In this document: positions 36,742-44,928 of the stretch, piece by piece
Numbering within the stretch: position 1 is the first letter of the stretch
Layout: every line of letters begins with the position of its first letter
Assembly (NCBI GenBank): GCA_016192845.1
Contig: JACPTI010000031.1
Coordinates: forward strand, 1-60,929
Direction of reading: 5' to 3'
Origin: Acidobacteriota bacterium
GTDB taxonomy: Bacteria > Acidobacteriota > Vicinamibacteria > Vicinamibacterales > UBA2999
Length of the DNA: 60,929 nt
The notes under the pieces: model-generated
What the model saw: only the letters and a program-made list of their open reading frames with translations
Told to the model about the DNA's origin: nothing
The model's database searches: none
Made by a program: the position numbers and the translations under genes

Positions 36742-39700
36742 TCAGAACGTCGCGCGGACGCCGAACTGCAGCATTCGCGGAAAGTACTGGACGTTGGGGG
36801 TGAACGCCGGCTGCCCGAAGTTCGCGTTGCTTTCGTTCGTCACGTAGTTGCCGTAGTTCGCGTGGTTGAACAGATTGAACACCTCGAAGATGCCGTCCAC
36901 GGCCACCCGACCGAAGAGCGGCAGCCGCTGCTGGAGCCGCAGGTCGACCTTGTGAATCGGTTCGCCGACCAGGCTGTTGCGCGGCATGATCGAGCCGTCG
37001 GCGCGCAAGCGAAAGTCCCCGCTTCTGGTGCCCCCTTCATCGCGGCGGTCGACCCCCGTATTCGCGAAGAACCGCTCGCCTGAGCCGAACAAGTAGATCC
37101 CGCTCACCTGGAAGCCGGCGCCAACCTGCCAGATGCCGTTGACGACGGCCCGGTGGCGCTGGTCGCCCGCCTGGCCGAACCCTGGAAATTGTTCCCGGCC
37201 GGCAAAGTAGTACTCCCCGCCCAGGTCCGGCGCCAGCGGGAAGCCGATCGGCCGCCGCTCTATCACACCGTCGTCCCCCAGGTACCACTGAGGCCGGATC
37301 GGCCTCGCGTCCCGGAAGTACGCCAGCGTGTAGCTGGCGGTGGCCTGCCAGCGGCGGCTGAACCGCTTGGTCAGCGTGAAGTCCGCGCCGTGATAGTTCG
37401 ACCAGCCTTCCAGGAACTCGAGGTTCACTTGCCCCCACTGGGGGAAGGGGCGGCGGCTGACGTCACTGAACGGGTAGTTGGCGCCGGTGGCGGGGTTGTA
37501 GCTCAAGTTCGCATTGATCGCCTGCTCGTCGCCGTGCCCTCCCGTGTAGATGTAATTCGCCTCGAGCGACATATCAGCGCCGATCTGACGCTGGATCCCC
37601 ACCGACGCCTGATGGCTGTACGGGGTCTGCCGCCCGGGATAGCTGATTTCCTGCGTCAGCGCCCGAAGAACACACGGGGCCTGACCACGGAATCCCCGCG
37701 CACGCCACGACTCGAACAGGGCGGTGTTCACGTCGCATGCCTGCTGCAGCGCCTGGGCCTGCGTCGGCTTGGGCCCGCCCCATTCGCCCTCGTTGCTCGG
37801 CCCGGGGCCGAACCAGTTCGGGACGAAGTCGGGGCGGCCGTCGTTGAAGGCCTGATACTCGAAGCGGGCTATGTACCCGAGCGTCTGGTGCACGCCGTCG
37901 TTGGGGGCAAACGTGAAAAAGAGCCCGTACCCGCCGCGGAGCACCGTGCGATCGTCGAGGCTGTAGTTGATCCCCACGCGCGGCGCGACGTTGTTGGTGT
38001 CGCGGGGCAGGTTGCCCGGCAGCCACGGGAGGAAGCGCACCTTCTCCGCATGCGCGTTGGAGTCGACGTCATAGCGCACGCCGAGGTTGAGAGTCACGCG
38101 GTCGCCGATCCGCCAATCATCCTGCACCCAGCCTGCAAAGACGTGCCGGGCGAACGTGTATTTGTGGTCGGTATCCGACACGCCGTGGAACACCCACCGG
38201 GTGATGCCCGACAGCGGCGCGAGATTCCACGTGGAGGCGTCGTTCCACACCGGAAAGAGCGCCTCGATGTTGGCGGGCACCGGGCCACCACGGGCATCGA
38301 TCAGACCCATGCACTGGAAGCACGACCGGGTGTCCATATGGAACCGCATATACTCGCCGCCCAGCTTCAGGTCGTGCCGTCCCCCCCAGTCGCGCGATGT
38401 GGTGAAGTCGTCACGAATCGACTGCACGCTCTGGATCACGTGGATCGTGTTGTTGCCAATCTGATAGCCGCGCAGTTGGATGGTCGGCGCCGTCCCGAGC
38501 AGGGAGGGGCGATAGGGAAAGGGACCGCCCTTCCACCTGACGGCGGGCTGGTTCTGCTGCTCGAAGCTGCTGGCGCCCGCCCGAAATTCGTTCACCGCCC
38601 GATCGCTCAACACCTGCGTGAGCGTGCCGAAGTACTGCGGGGCGGTCGATCGGCGCGTGCCGCCGAAGGCCGGATGCTGGATCGAGCCCCCACCCTCGTA
38701 GAAATCCCGTCTGTACAGAGAGCCGCGCACCGAGAGCCTCGTCTGGGGCGTGAATTGATAGTCCAGTCGGCCCAGAACCTGGTGTACCCGGCCCGTGAAC
38801 TCCTGATCCACATTGAAGCTTGGATACGGGCTGTTGTAGGCGTAGGTCTGCGGCTCCCGCTCGTAGCCGTAGCTGCCGAAGAAGTGGATCCGGTCTCTCA
38901 CGATCGGGCCGCCGTAGGTCCCACTCATCTGCTGGTTCGAATATGGGAGGACGCGGTCCTGGATGAAATCTTCGGCGTTGAACTTGTCGCTGCGGAAGTA
39001 GCCCGCCAGCGTGCCGGCGAAGGTGTTCGTCCCCGACTTGGTGATCGCGTTCACCACCATCCCTTGTGAGCGCCCCTGCGTGGCGTCGAAGCGGTTGGCG
39101 ATCACCTCGAACTCCGCGATTGCATCCCGATTGAAGGCCGGCTGCTGCGCGTCGGTCGCCGAGTGCCAGAGACTCGTGACCTGCTGGCCGTCCACATTGG
39201 TCTGCGCGAAGCCCTGGCGGAGCTGCACAAGCCCGCCCGCCTCGTTCCGGCGAGCTCCCGGCGCCATCAGCGTCAGGTCCATCCAGTTGCGCCCGTTGAG
39301 CGGCAGTTCCGCCGTCATCCGCGGGTCGATGTTGGCCCCTACCGTCGAGGTCACGGTGTCGACCAGCGGCGGCGCCCCCGTGACCGTCACGGTCTCCTGC
39401 ACCACGGAGGGTGCCAGCTGGGCGTTTACGACGACCGTCTGGCCCAAGAGGATCTCGAGGCTCCGGTTCACGGTCGTGAACCCGGGCAGCTCCACCGCGA
39501 TCCGGAAGTTCCCGACGCGCACCGGCAGGCGGAACTCGCCGCGGCCGTCGGTCACGGCCACGAACGTGTTCCCGCTGGCTTCATGGATGGCCGTGATGGT
39601 GGCGCCCGGCAGGACCGCGCCGATGGAGTCGGTGACGGTGCCGGTGAAGGTCGCTTCCTGTGCGTAGCCGCCCGCAGGCAGCAGGAGAACAAGAGAGACG

Positions 39701-39774
39701 AGAAGCACCCACTTGCACTCCAACGCGCACAAGCCGCGCGTTGGGGACCCCGCCTTCAGGACATCGGCTGTCAT
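36742..39774 (-). CDS. TonB-dependent receptor with carboxypeptidase-regulatory domain, copy 2
   Basis: A 1010-aa receptor. N-terminal signal peptide MTADVLKAG, then a 10-residue insert SPTRGLCALE, then CKWVLLVSLVLLLPAGGYAQ; the insert is encoded by a REP copy absent from the paralogues. A CarboxypepD_reg domain (EATFTGTVTDSIGAVLPGAT to NRSLEILLGQ) precedes a plug with ETVTVTGAPPLVDTVTSTVG, ANIDPRMTAELPLNGRNW and DAIAEFEVIANRFDATQGRS plus GMVVNAITKSGTNTFAGTLA. The long barrel ends with the family C-terminus MLQFGVRATF. This Oar-like group takes up large substrates through TonB; the ligand is unknown. It is nearly identical in layout to copy 1, with its own duplicated leader (39775-39960), and the upstream side carries a second REP copy. 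Confidence 0.92.
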   Translation of the reverse strand: MTADVLKAGSPTRGLCALECKWVLLVSLVLLLPAGGYAQEATFTGTVTDSIGAVLPGATITAIHEASGNTFVAVTDGRGEFRLPVRVGNFRIAVELPGFTTVNRSLEILLGQTVVVNAQLAPSVVQETVTVTGAPPLVDTVTSTVGANIDPRMTAELPLNGRNWMDLTLMAPGARRNEAGGLVQLRQGFAQTNVDGQQVTSLWHSATDAQQPAFNRDAIAEFEVIANRFDATQGRSQGMVVNAITKSGTNTFAGTLAGYFRSDKFNAEDFIQDRVLPYSNQQMSGTYGGPIVRDRIHFFGSYGYEREPQTYAYNSPYPSFNVDQEFTGRVHQVLGRLDYQFTPQTRLSVRGSLYRRDFYEGGGSIQHPAFGGTRRSTAPQYFGTLTQVLSDRAVNEFRAGASSFEQQNQPAVRWKGGPFPYRPSLLGTAPTIQLRGYQIGNNTIHVIQSVQSIRDDFTTSRDWGGRHDLKLGGEYMRFHMDTRSCFQCMGLIDARGGPVPANIEALFPVWNDASTWNLAPLSGITRWVFHGVSDTDHKYTFARHVFAGWVQDDWRIGDRVTLNLGVRYDVDSNAHAEKVRFLPWLPGNLPRDTNNVAPRVGINYSLDDRTVLRGGYGLFFTFAPNDGVHQTLGYIARFEYQAFNDGRPDFVPNWFGPGPSNEGEWGGPKPTQAQALQQACDVNTALFESWRARGFRGQAPCVLRALTQEISYPGRQTPYSHQASVGIQRQIGADMSLEANYIYTGGHGDEQAINANLSYNPATGANYPFSDVSRRPFPQWGQVNLEFLEGWSNYHGADFTLTKRFSRRWQATASYTLAYFRDARPIRPQWYLGDDGVIERRPIGFPLAPDLGGEYYFAGREQFPGFGQAGDQRHRAVVNGIWQVGAGFQVSGIYLFGSGERFFANTGVDRRDEGGTRSGDFRLRADGSIMPRNSLVGEPIHKVDLRLQQRLPLFGRVAVDGIFEVFNLFNHANYGNYVTNESNANFGQPAFTPNVQYFPRMLQFGVRATF
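39720..39751. repeat. REP-like palindrome (class 1) inserted in the TonB receptor signal peptide
   Basis: CCAACGCGC / GCGCGTTGG around ACAAGCC, followed by GGGACCCCG. Relative to copies 1 and 5, where CACTTGCAC is directly followed by CCCGCCTTCAGG, exactly 30 bp are added (TCCAACGCGCACAAGCCGCG onward to GGGGAC), leaving the frame intact. The paralogues preserve the empty site. Confidence 0.88.
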
Positions 39775-39795
39775 ACACCCTCCTCAGGTTTGGCA

Positions 39796-39829
39796 CCCCA
39801 ACGCGCACAAGCCGCGCGTTGGGGACCCC
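39796..39829. repeat. REP-like palindrome (class 1), second copy upstream of TonB receptor copy 2
   Basis: CCCCAACGCGC (39796-39806) pairs with GCGCGTTGGGG (39814-39824), then ACCCCG. It is nearly identical to the copy at 39720 and lies in the 5' leader of the receptor gene, between the conserved CTCAGG and GAGAACGAGGGC segments that are about adjacent in copy 1. Confidence 0.85.
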
Positions 39830-39966
39830 GCCAGAAACACAACCAAGAGAACGAGGGCTCTAGAAGCGCCGACGGAAAAAGCGGACCGCGGGGCGAGAAG
39901 AATCGTGGGGCGCGACGAGAAAATCGTGAGAACGCTACGTTATTCTGGCGGCGGCGTCAATACTTG

Positions 39967-40079
39967 CTAGCCGGTAGGTAGTAGCCGGTAGCCGGTAGGT
40001 AGCCAGTAGGTAGTAGCCGGTAGCCGATAAGCGGCAGGCATTAATTGCTACCACCTACCGGCTACAGGCTACCAGCTAG
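39967..40079. repeat. Degenerate heptamer array H4
   Basis: TAGCCGG/TAGGTAG-type heptamers in the left arm and CTACCACCTACCGGCTACAG onward in the right arm, ending CTAG at 40076-40079, 3 nt before the TGA complement of a vanished TonB receptor. The left arm is more degenerate than in H2. Confidence 0.75.
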
Positions 40080-40082
40080 CGA

Positions 40083-40117
40083 TCAGAACGTCACCCGCAG
40101 CCTCAACTGCAGCATCG
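40083..40117 (-). pseudogene. 3'-terminal remnant of a third tandem TonB receptor copy
   Basis: The complement of 40083-40115 reads ATG CTG CAG TTG AGG CTG CGG GTG ACG TTC TGA, that is MLQLRLRVTF and stop, the family C-terminus (compare MLQFGVRATF of copies 1 and 2). A further few bases (CCGCG) still match the codons for the preceding Pro-Arg with a 1-nt loss. Upstream of this the homology ends abruptly, and the nitrilase gene stop lies at 40144. The following array H4 has the same 3-nt TGA-CTAG spacing as copies 1 and 2, which confirms that the remnant is the end of a lost unit. Confidence 0.75.
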
Positions 40118-40143
40118 CGGCCGCCTGTCGACGCCCCCAGGCG

Positions 40144-41190
40144 TTACTTCGTCGTCAGCGGCTCGGGCCGGCGCTCACGTCCGGGGCCGCGTTTCAGCTC
40201 CTCTTTCGCGCGCTGGATCAACCGCACGTTCTCCTCGTACGACAGCGCCCCCGCTGTTCGTGGGGACGGCGGGTACTGCGCACCCTGGTAGACGGGATAC
40301 GCATCGGTGCGCAGATGCGCGAGCATGTGATGGCCGACGCGTGTCTGCCGCTCGTGCCGGAGCGCGGAGATGTCGATCGGCGCCGTCACAATCCGCTCTC
40401 CGGGGCCCGGCGACGCTTCGGCGAGCGGACGTCCGTCGAAGTCGATGATCTGGCTCCCACCCGGCCATGAATATGGCGGATAGTTGCGCAGGCTCGCGCC
40501 CTGGTTCGCCGCAACCACGTACGCGATGTTCTCCAGCGCCCGGCACCGGTTGACGACGGTCCACCAGTTCATCGGCTCGGTCGCGCCCCAGGGATCCATA
40601 TAGGCCGAGACCCGGATCAGCACCTCGGCACCGCTGGCGGCAAGCTGTCGCAGCGCTTCCGGGAACAGCCAGTCGTAGCAGATGGCGCAGCCGAGGCGGC
40701 CGATGGAGGTATCGGCGACCGGAAAGAGCGGCTCGTCGTAGCCGTCGAGATCGTGCGGGCTCGAGTGGACCTCGTACGGAATCCATGTATTGACCTTTCG
40801 ATACCGGTAGAGAATCCCCTCAGGCCCCACCAGGCAGCTCGTGTTGAACACCCGGCCCGGCCACCGCGCATCCGATTCGAGCATCGAGCCCATCTGAATG
40901 TAGACGCCGTGCTCGCGCGCCTTCGCGACGAACCGTTCCGTGTGCTCGTTCGGAATCCGGACGGCAAGCTTCTCGATCAGCTCGTCAACAGTCGCGAAGA
41001 CGGGCGCCGCGTGCGCAAACTCGGGGAAGACGATCAGGCGCACCGGCAGGAACGGGGCGCTGCCGGCGACCGCCGAATCGACCATCGACAGCAGGCGGTC
41101 GGTATTCCGGCGCATCTGGTCCCGGTTGACAGGGTTTGGCAGATCCGTCTGGCACGCAGCGGCGGTGTAGCGGATGTGCGGCGTGCTCAC
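40144..41190 (-). CDS. Carbon-nitrogen hydrolase (nitrilase superfamily)
   Basis: A 348-aa protein from a GTG start at 41190 that overlaps the stop of the upstream gene (GTGA). The catalytic triad is visible: Glu in RLIVFPEFAHAAPVF, Lys in GILYRYRKVNTWIPYE and Cys in IGRLGCAICYDWLFPEALRQ. A second Glu around RCRALENIAYVVAANQGASL is the usual fourth residue. NYPPYSWPGGSQIIDFDGRP and ERIVTAPIDISALRHERQTR are the normal late-domain motifs. It has no signal peptide. These enzymes hydrolyse amides, carbamoyl groups or nitriles; the substrate cannot be inferred. It is the last gene of the cytochrome/CRTAC1 operon, which makes the operon odd for a cytosolic amidase. The C-terminal tail (RGPGRERRPEPLTTK) is basic. 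Confidence 0.92.
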   Translation of the reverse strand: MSTPHIRYTAAACQTDLPNPVNRDQMRRNTDRLLSMVDSAVAGSAPFLPVRLIVFPEFAHAAPVFATVDELIEKLAVRIPNEHTERFVAKAREHGVYIQMGSMLESDARWPGRVFNTSCLVGPEGILYRYRKVNTWIPYEVHSSPHDLDGYDEPLFPVADTSIGRLGCAICYDWLFPEALRQLAASGAEVLIRVSAYMDPWGATEPMNWWTVVNRCRALENIAYVVAANQGASLRNYPPYSWPGGSQIIDFDGRPLAEASPGPGERIVTAPIDISALRHERQTRVGHHMLAHLRTDAYPVYQGAQYPPSPRTAGALSYEENVRLIQRAKEELKRGPGRERRPEPLTTK

Positions 41191-44100
41191 TCGACGAGGC
41201 TCCCGATGGACCGCGGCACAACGCGGGTGTGGAACCGGTCGAGATCCTGCTCGTGGGGGTAGCGCTCGGGCGTGGCGTACGGATAGGCGCTCATCGAGCG
41301 GAACGGGATCGGCGTGGCCCGATCCGGGCTGGCGGAATGGAGGTCCATCTCTTTGCTATATCCGACCGTGTACAGGAAGTAGGTGCGCCGCATCCCATCC
41401 GGCAGCGGCGGCAACGCCGAGGCGTCGAACGACAGGGACAGCTCATCGCCCGGCCTCGAAATCACGAACCTGTCGTCTGCGCTGCGGAGAAGCTCCTCGA
41501 CGTCCCCTTCGCGCGTGTAGCGGCCCGGCATCAGCTTCCAGGGCGACGTGAACAGCACGCGGTCGTACTCGTAGCCGAACGGCTCGCGTCCGTCCGGCGT
41601 GACCTCGGCCGAGAACCCGCGCCACCGGAGATCGGCAGCCACGCGCGGCAGCCATTTGACGTTCGACACGTCGACGGCGGCCGTGCCGACCAGGATCTGG
41701 TCCCAGTAGATGCGCATGTTCGTGACCACCCGAAGCTGCCGGCCCCGCGACAGCGCCCTGGCAACGTCGAGCACCAGCGTCTGCGGGCGTCCCACCGGAA
41801 TCCCCACGTCGGCGTCGATCGTGTGCCACCGGCCCGATGCGTCCTTCACCTGTAATACCGGCGGGGCCAGACCGAGTCCCGCCTGATGGGCGGCGACGTT
41901 ATCGCTCGAGAACGCATAGTCGGTCCATCCCGTGAGCAACAGCACGGCCCCGGCCGGCGGCAGGTCTACGGGCACGTCGAGGATGAGCGCATGCTCGCGG
42001 GCGTAGCCCCTGATGGGCAGACGATCGAAGTCGTCCGGATACTGTCGGTCCATGCGCGCGATCCGCACCAGCACATCGCGCCCGTGCTCGTCGCGCGCCC
42101 CCGCCGGCGGGCGCACATCCCGCACCGCATACAGGCGGAACGGCCGTTCCCGGCCGCGCAGCCCTTCCTCCGGAAACACCATCACGCCGGCAGGATGCGT
42201 GGACGCGAGCAGGCTCAGGTGATCGACGAAGAGCACCTCTTCCAGCTCGTTGGTGACGCGAATCTCGAACCGACCGTTCCGAGCCCGAAGCTGCGTGTCG
42301 GTCACCCGCACGTACTCCGTCGGATCGGGCACATTGCGGACGCCGGGCGCGAGCCAGGACCCCATTTCGCCGCCGCCCATGAAATCGGTGACGAACTCGA
42401 ACTCGCGTCCGTTCCACGTGAAGAGGTACGGACAGGACGAGGGCTTGCGATCCAGCTCCAGGATGCTGAGCCCCCCGCGCGCGCCTGCCTGGCTGAGGTC
42501 GGTCTCGGCCTGAAGGATGCCCGACGGCCACAACACGCGGACGACGTCGGCGGCCTGCCGGCGGCCGAGCCCCAAGACGACGTCCGCCGGGCCGACCGCC
42601 GGCGTCGCGGACGAGGTCTCGATCTTCTGATACAGACTTCCCGCCCGCAGCTCGACCTTCGAGCCAATGCCGCTCCGGTTGCTGACGCGTCCGGCGAGCC
42701 GCACGCGCAGCGACCTGTTGCCGGCGCTGCTTCCGTTCCGCCACACGCTCAGCTCACCGGTCTCGGTCATCGTCACGAGGTCGGTATCGCCATCAAGGTC
42801 CAGGTCCGCGGCGGCAACCGCGGCCAGTGGCACCGTCCGGAAGCGCTCCGCCATGGACGCCAGGGCCGAGTCGGTCACCTCCACCCACTGCGTCCCCACA
42901 TTGCGGAAGAGCCGGGGACCGGCGCCGGCCGCGACGAACAGGTCGAGCAGGCCGTCGTTGTCGTAGTCGAAAATCTGCGCGGCCCACGTGCCCCGTGTCG
43001 GCGCTGCGGCGTCGGTGATGCGGAAGCGCCCGCGCCCGTCGCTGAGCGCCCATTGAGCCGGTCCGGACTGGTGCCCGAGGAAGACGTCCGTGTAGCCATC
43101 CTTGTTGACGTCCGCCATGGCGAGCGCGATGAACGCCGTGCCGTCCGGGAGCCCGGACGCGACGGCGACGTCGGCAAACGTGCCGTCGCGCAGGTTTCTG
43201 AACAGCCGCGGCCGGTCGCCCAGGGCGACGACGAGCAGGTCGATATCGCGCCGGTTGTCGAAATCGGTGGGTCCGACGGCCAGCGCGCCGCCTGGCTGCG
43301 AAATCTTGGTGTCCGCCGTGATGTCGGTGAACGTGCCGTTGCCGTTGTTGCGCATCACGCGGCTCGGCACGCGCTGACCCGCGCGCAGCTCGTCCCAGCC
43401 CTGGGCGCTCCCTGCGGCCGCGACGAGACCGCCGAAGAAGAGGTCGAGGTCCCCGTCGTGATCGAGGTCGACAAACGCTGCGGCGCGTCCGAGCGGCGGC
43501 AGGGCCGAGAGTCCCGCGTTGGCACTGACGTCGACGAACCCGCCCTGCTCGCCTTGCTGGTACAGCCGGTGTCCGGCGCGCCCGACCAGCAAGAGGTCCG
43601 GCCGCTGGTCGTTGTTGTAGTCGCCCGCGAGCACGCCGGTGCCCCCGAACGCGGGGTCGAGGCCGACCGCCGTTGTCGCATCGATGAGCTTTCCGGCTTC
43701 GTTTCTGAGAAACCGGAGCGCGCCGCCCAGCGCCACCAGATCGAGATCGGCGTCGTTGTCGAAATCGGCAAGCGCGATCGCGCCGGCGAGAGGCGAGGGA
43801 AGTGCGCCCGGCGAGGGAGCAGCCTGGACCGCGCGCGCGGGCGTATTCGCCAAGCCACCGGACGCGACCGTGTCCTCGGTGAACGACACATCCGGTGTGG
43901 CCGAATCGATCAAGCCGGTTTCGGCGCCCGTCGAGGCAACCGCTTCGGCGTAGCGGCCCTGTTCGAGATAGGTGTTGGAATAGGTAATCGCGTAGGGGCT
44001 CTCGCGCAATTGCTGAAACCGCTCGAGCACCTGCTGTCCGGCGTCGCGCTGCCCGGCGCGCGTGAGCGCCAGTCCCAGGTTGTACGCAGCCGTGACGTTG

Positions 44101-44624
44101 TACGGCTCGACCGCGAGCGCCGACTCGGTGAGTTTGGCGGCCTCGGCGTACCGCCGCTCCTGAAGGTATACCTGCGCCAGCTGCACCTTCGCGCCCACAT
44201 CGTCGGCGTCGAGCTGCAGCACACGCTCGAACGCTTCGGTTGCTTGCATCACGTCATTGCGCGATCGGGCGATGAGGCCGACGAGGTACGGCGGCTGTAG
44301 CGCATCGGGGTACCGCTGCCGGGCCGCGGCGGCCTGCCGCACCGCTTCGTCGACCGCGCCGGCGTAGAAGAGCGCTATAGCCAGATTGATGTGCGCGAGC
44401 CTCAGATCGGGGTCGAGCGTGAGCGCTTCCTGGAACGCCTGCACCGCCGGGTCGTACGCGAACTGTTCCAGAAGCGCCACGCCGCGGTTGTTCGCGCGAT
44501 ATGCGGCCTCGCGCCGCTCGTCCGGTGTCTGGGCAACGCGCATGAATGGACCGAGTGCGACATATGCGGCCCCCAGCAGGACGACTATCGCAAGGAGCAA
44601 CCACCGGCGACTCGTCACGACCAT
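41187..44624 (-). CDS. TPR / FG-GAP / ASPIC-UnbV (CRTAC1-like) exported protein
   Basis: A 1145-aa protein from the ATG at 44624. An N-terminal signal anchor (WLLLAIVVLLGAAYVALGPF) is followed by TPR repeats from about residue 40 to 240 (YRANNRGVALLEQFAYDPAV, LDPDLRLAHINLAIALFYAG, LAVEPYNVTAAYNLGLALTR). Then come FG-GAP/VCBS repeats with Ca-binding DxDxDxD turns (ALADFDNDADLDLVALGG, VDLDHDGDLDLFFGGL, ADVNKDGYTDVFLGHQ, FDYDNDGLLDLFVAAG, ADLDLDGDTDLVTMTE). The ASPIC/UnbV module follows (GRVSNRSGIGSKVELRAGSL, GLGRRQAADVVRVLWPSG). The last 400 residues form a further region (SWLAPGVRNVPDPTEYVRVT ... GYSKEMDLHSASPDRATPIP) of a kind seen only in such large proteins. Function unknown; it overlaps the nitrilase gene by 4 nt. 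Confidence 0.88.
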   Translation of the reverse strand: MVVTSRRWLLLAIVVLLGAAYVALGPFMRVAQTPDERREAAYRANNRGVALLEQFAYDPAVQAFQEALTLDPDLRLAHINLAIALFYAGAVDEAVRQAAAARQRYPDALQPPYLVGLIARSRNDVMQATEAFERVLQLDADDVGAKVQLAQVYLQERRYAEAAKLTESALAVEPYNVTAAYNLGLALTRAGQRDAGQQVLERFQQLRESPYAITYSNTYLEQGRYAEAVASTGAETGLIDSATPDVSFTEDTVASGGLANTPARAVQAAPSPGALPSPLAGAIALADFDNDADLDLVALGGALRFLRNEAGKLIDATTAVGLDPAFGGTGVLAGDYNNDQRPDLLLVGRAGHRLYQQGEQGGFVDVSANAGLSALPPLGRAAAFVDLDHDGDLDLFFGGLVAAAGSAQGWDELRAGQRVPSRVMRNNGNGTFTDITADTKISQPGGALAVGPTDFDNRRDIDLLVVALGDRPRLFRNLRDGTFADVAVASGLPDGTAFIALAMADVNKDGYTDVFLGHQSGPAQWALSDGRGRFRITDAAAPTRGTWAAQIFDYDNDGLLDLFVAAGAGPRLFRNVGTQWVEVTDSALASMAERFRTVPLAAVAAADLDLDGDTDLVTMTETGELSVWRNGSSAGNRSLRVRLAGRVSNRSGIGSKVELRAGSLYQKIETSSATPAVGPADVVLGLGRRQAADVVRVLWPSGILQAETDLSQAGARGGLSILELDRKPSSCPYLFTWNGREFEFVTDFMGGGEMGSWLAPGVRNVPDPTEYVRVTDTQLRARNGRFEIRVTNELEEVLFVDHLSLLASTHPAGVMVFPEEGLRGRERPFRLYAVRDVRPPAGARDEHGRDVLVRIARMDRQYPDDFDRLPIRGYAREHALILDVPVDLPPAGAVLLLTGWTDYAFSSDNVAAHQAGLGLAPPVLQVKDASGRWHTIDADVGIPVGRPQTLVLDVARALSRGRQLRVVTNMRIYWDQILVGTAAVDVSNVKWLPRVAADLRWRGFSAEVTPDGREPFGYEYDRVLFTSPWKLMPGRYTREGDVEELLRSADDRFVISRPGDELSLSFDASALPPLPDGMRRTYFLYTVGYSKEMDLHSASPDRATPIPFRSMSAYPYATPERYPHEQDLDRFHTRVVPRSIGSLVE

Positions 44625-44693
44625 AGAGATTACTACCTGCGGGCGAAAAGGGGACTGGAGCGCTTCGCGACTCGCTTTGGGATCATCCCTCGC

Positions 44694-44922
44694 AAGCTGC
44701 CACGCACGGCACGTCTTGGCTCCGCGCTCCGTTCGGAGCCGCGCCACCCCACGGCGCAGGCGCCGTGGGGACCCCGGGGAAAAACCGCTCTTCCGCCGTG
44801 CTTTCGGCGACCCGCGCAGGTCCGTGACCTGCGCGGCCCTCCCGCTTCAGAGCGGTTTTTCCCACTTCGCTGTCACGGCTCCTCAAGTCGCGCTTCGCAA
44901 GACGCGCCATGCGTCGCAGCTT
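44694..44922. repeat. Multi-shell nested palindromic element
   Basis: Outer inverted repeat: AAGCTGCCACGCACGGCACG onward (44694-44718) matches the complement of 44898-44922 at 22 of 25 positions. Inside are a hairpin GCTCCG/CGGAGC, a class 1 REP CCCCACGGCGC / GCGCCGTGGGG (44747-44770), a perfect 15-bp inverted repeat GGGAAAAACCGCTCT (44777-44791) with AGAGCGGTTTTTCCC (44849-44863), and at the centre a perfect 10-bp stem CGCGCAGGTC / GACCTGCGCG (44813-44835). No credible gene lies in it. It occupies the gap between the CRTAC1 gene (44929) and the TPR/FG-GAP gene (44624). Confidence 0.8.
44842..44860 (+). terminator. Intrinsic-terminator-like stem with T-tract (plus-strand reading)
   Basis: CCGCT TCAG AGCGG followed by TTTTT in plus orientation, inside the nested palindromic element. 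The flanking genes run on the minus strand, so if it acts as a terminator it would block antisense transcription. It may simply be half of the larger 15-bp inverted repeat. Confidence 0.4.
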
Positions 44923-44928
44923 CGTGAT

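Noticed and set aside
44683..44910. 75-residue ORF in the nested palindrome
   Set aside because: Codons follow the palindromes; no ribosome-binding site or domain.
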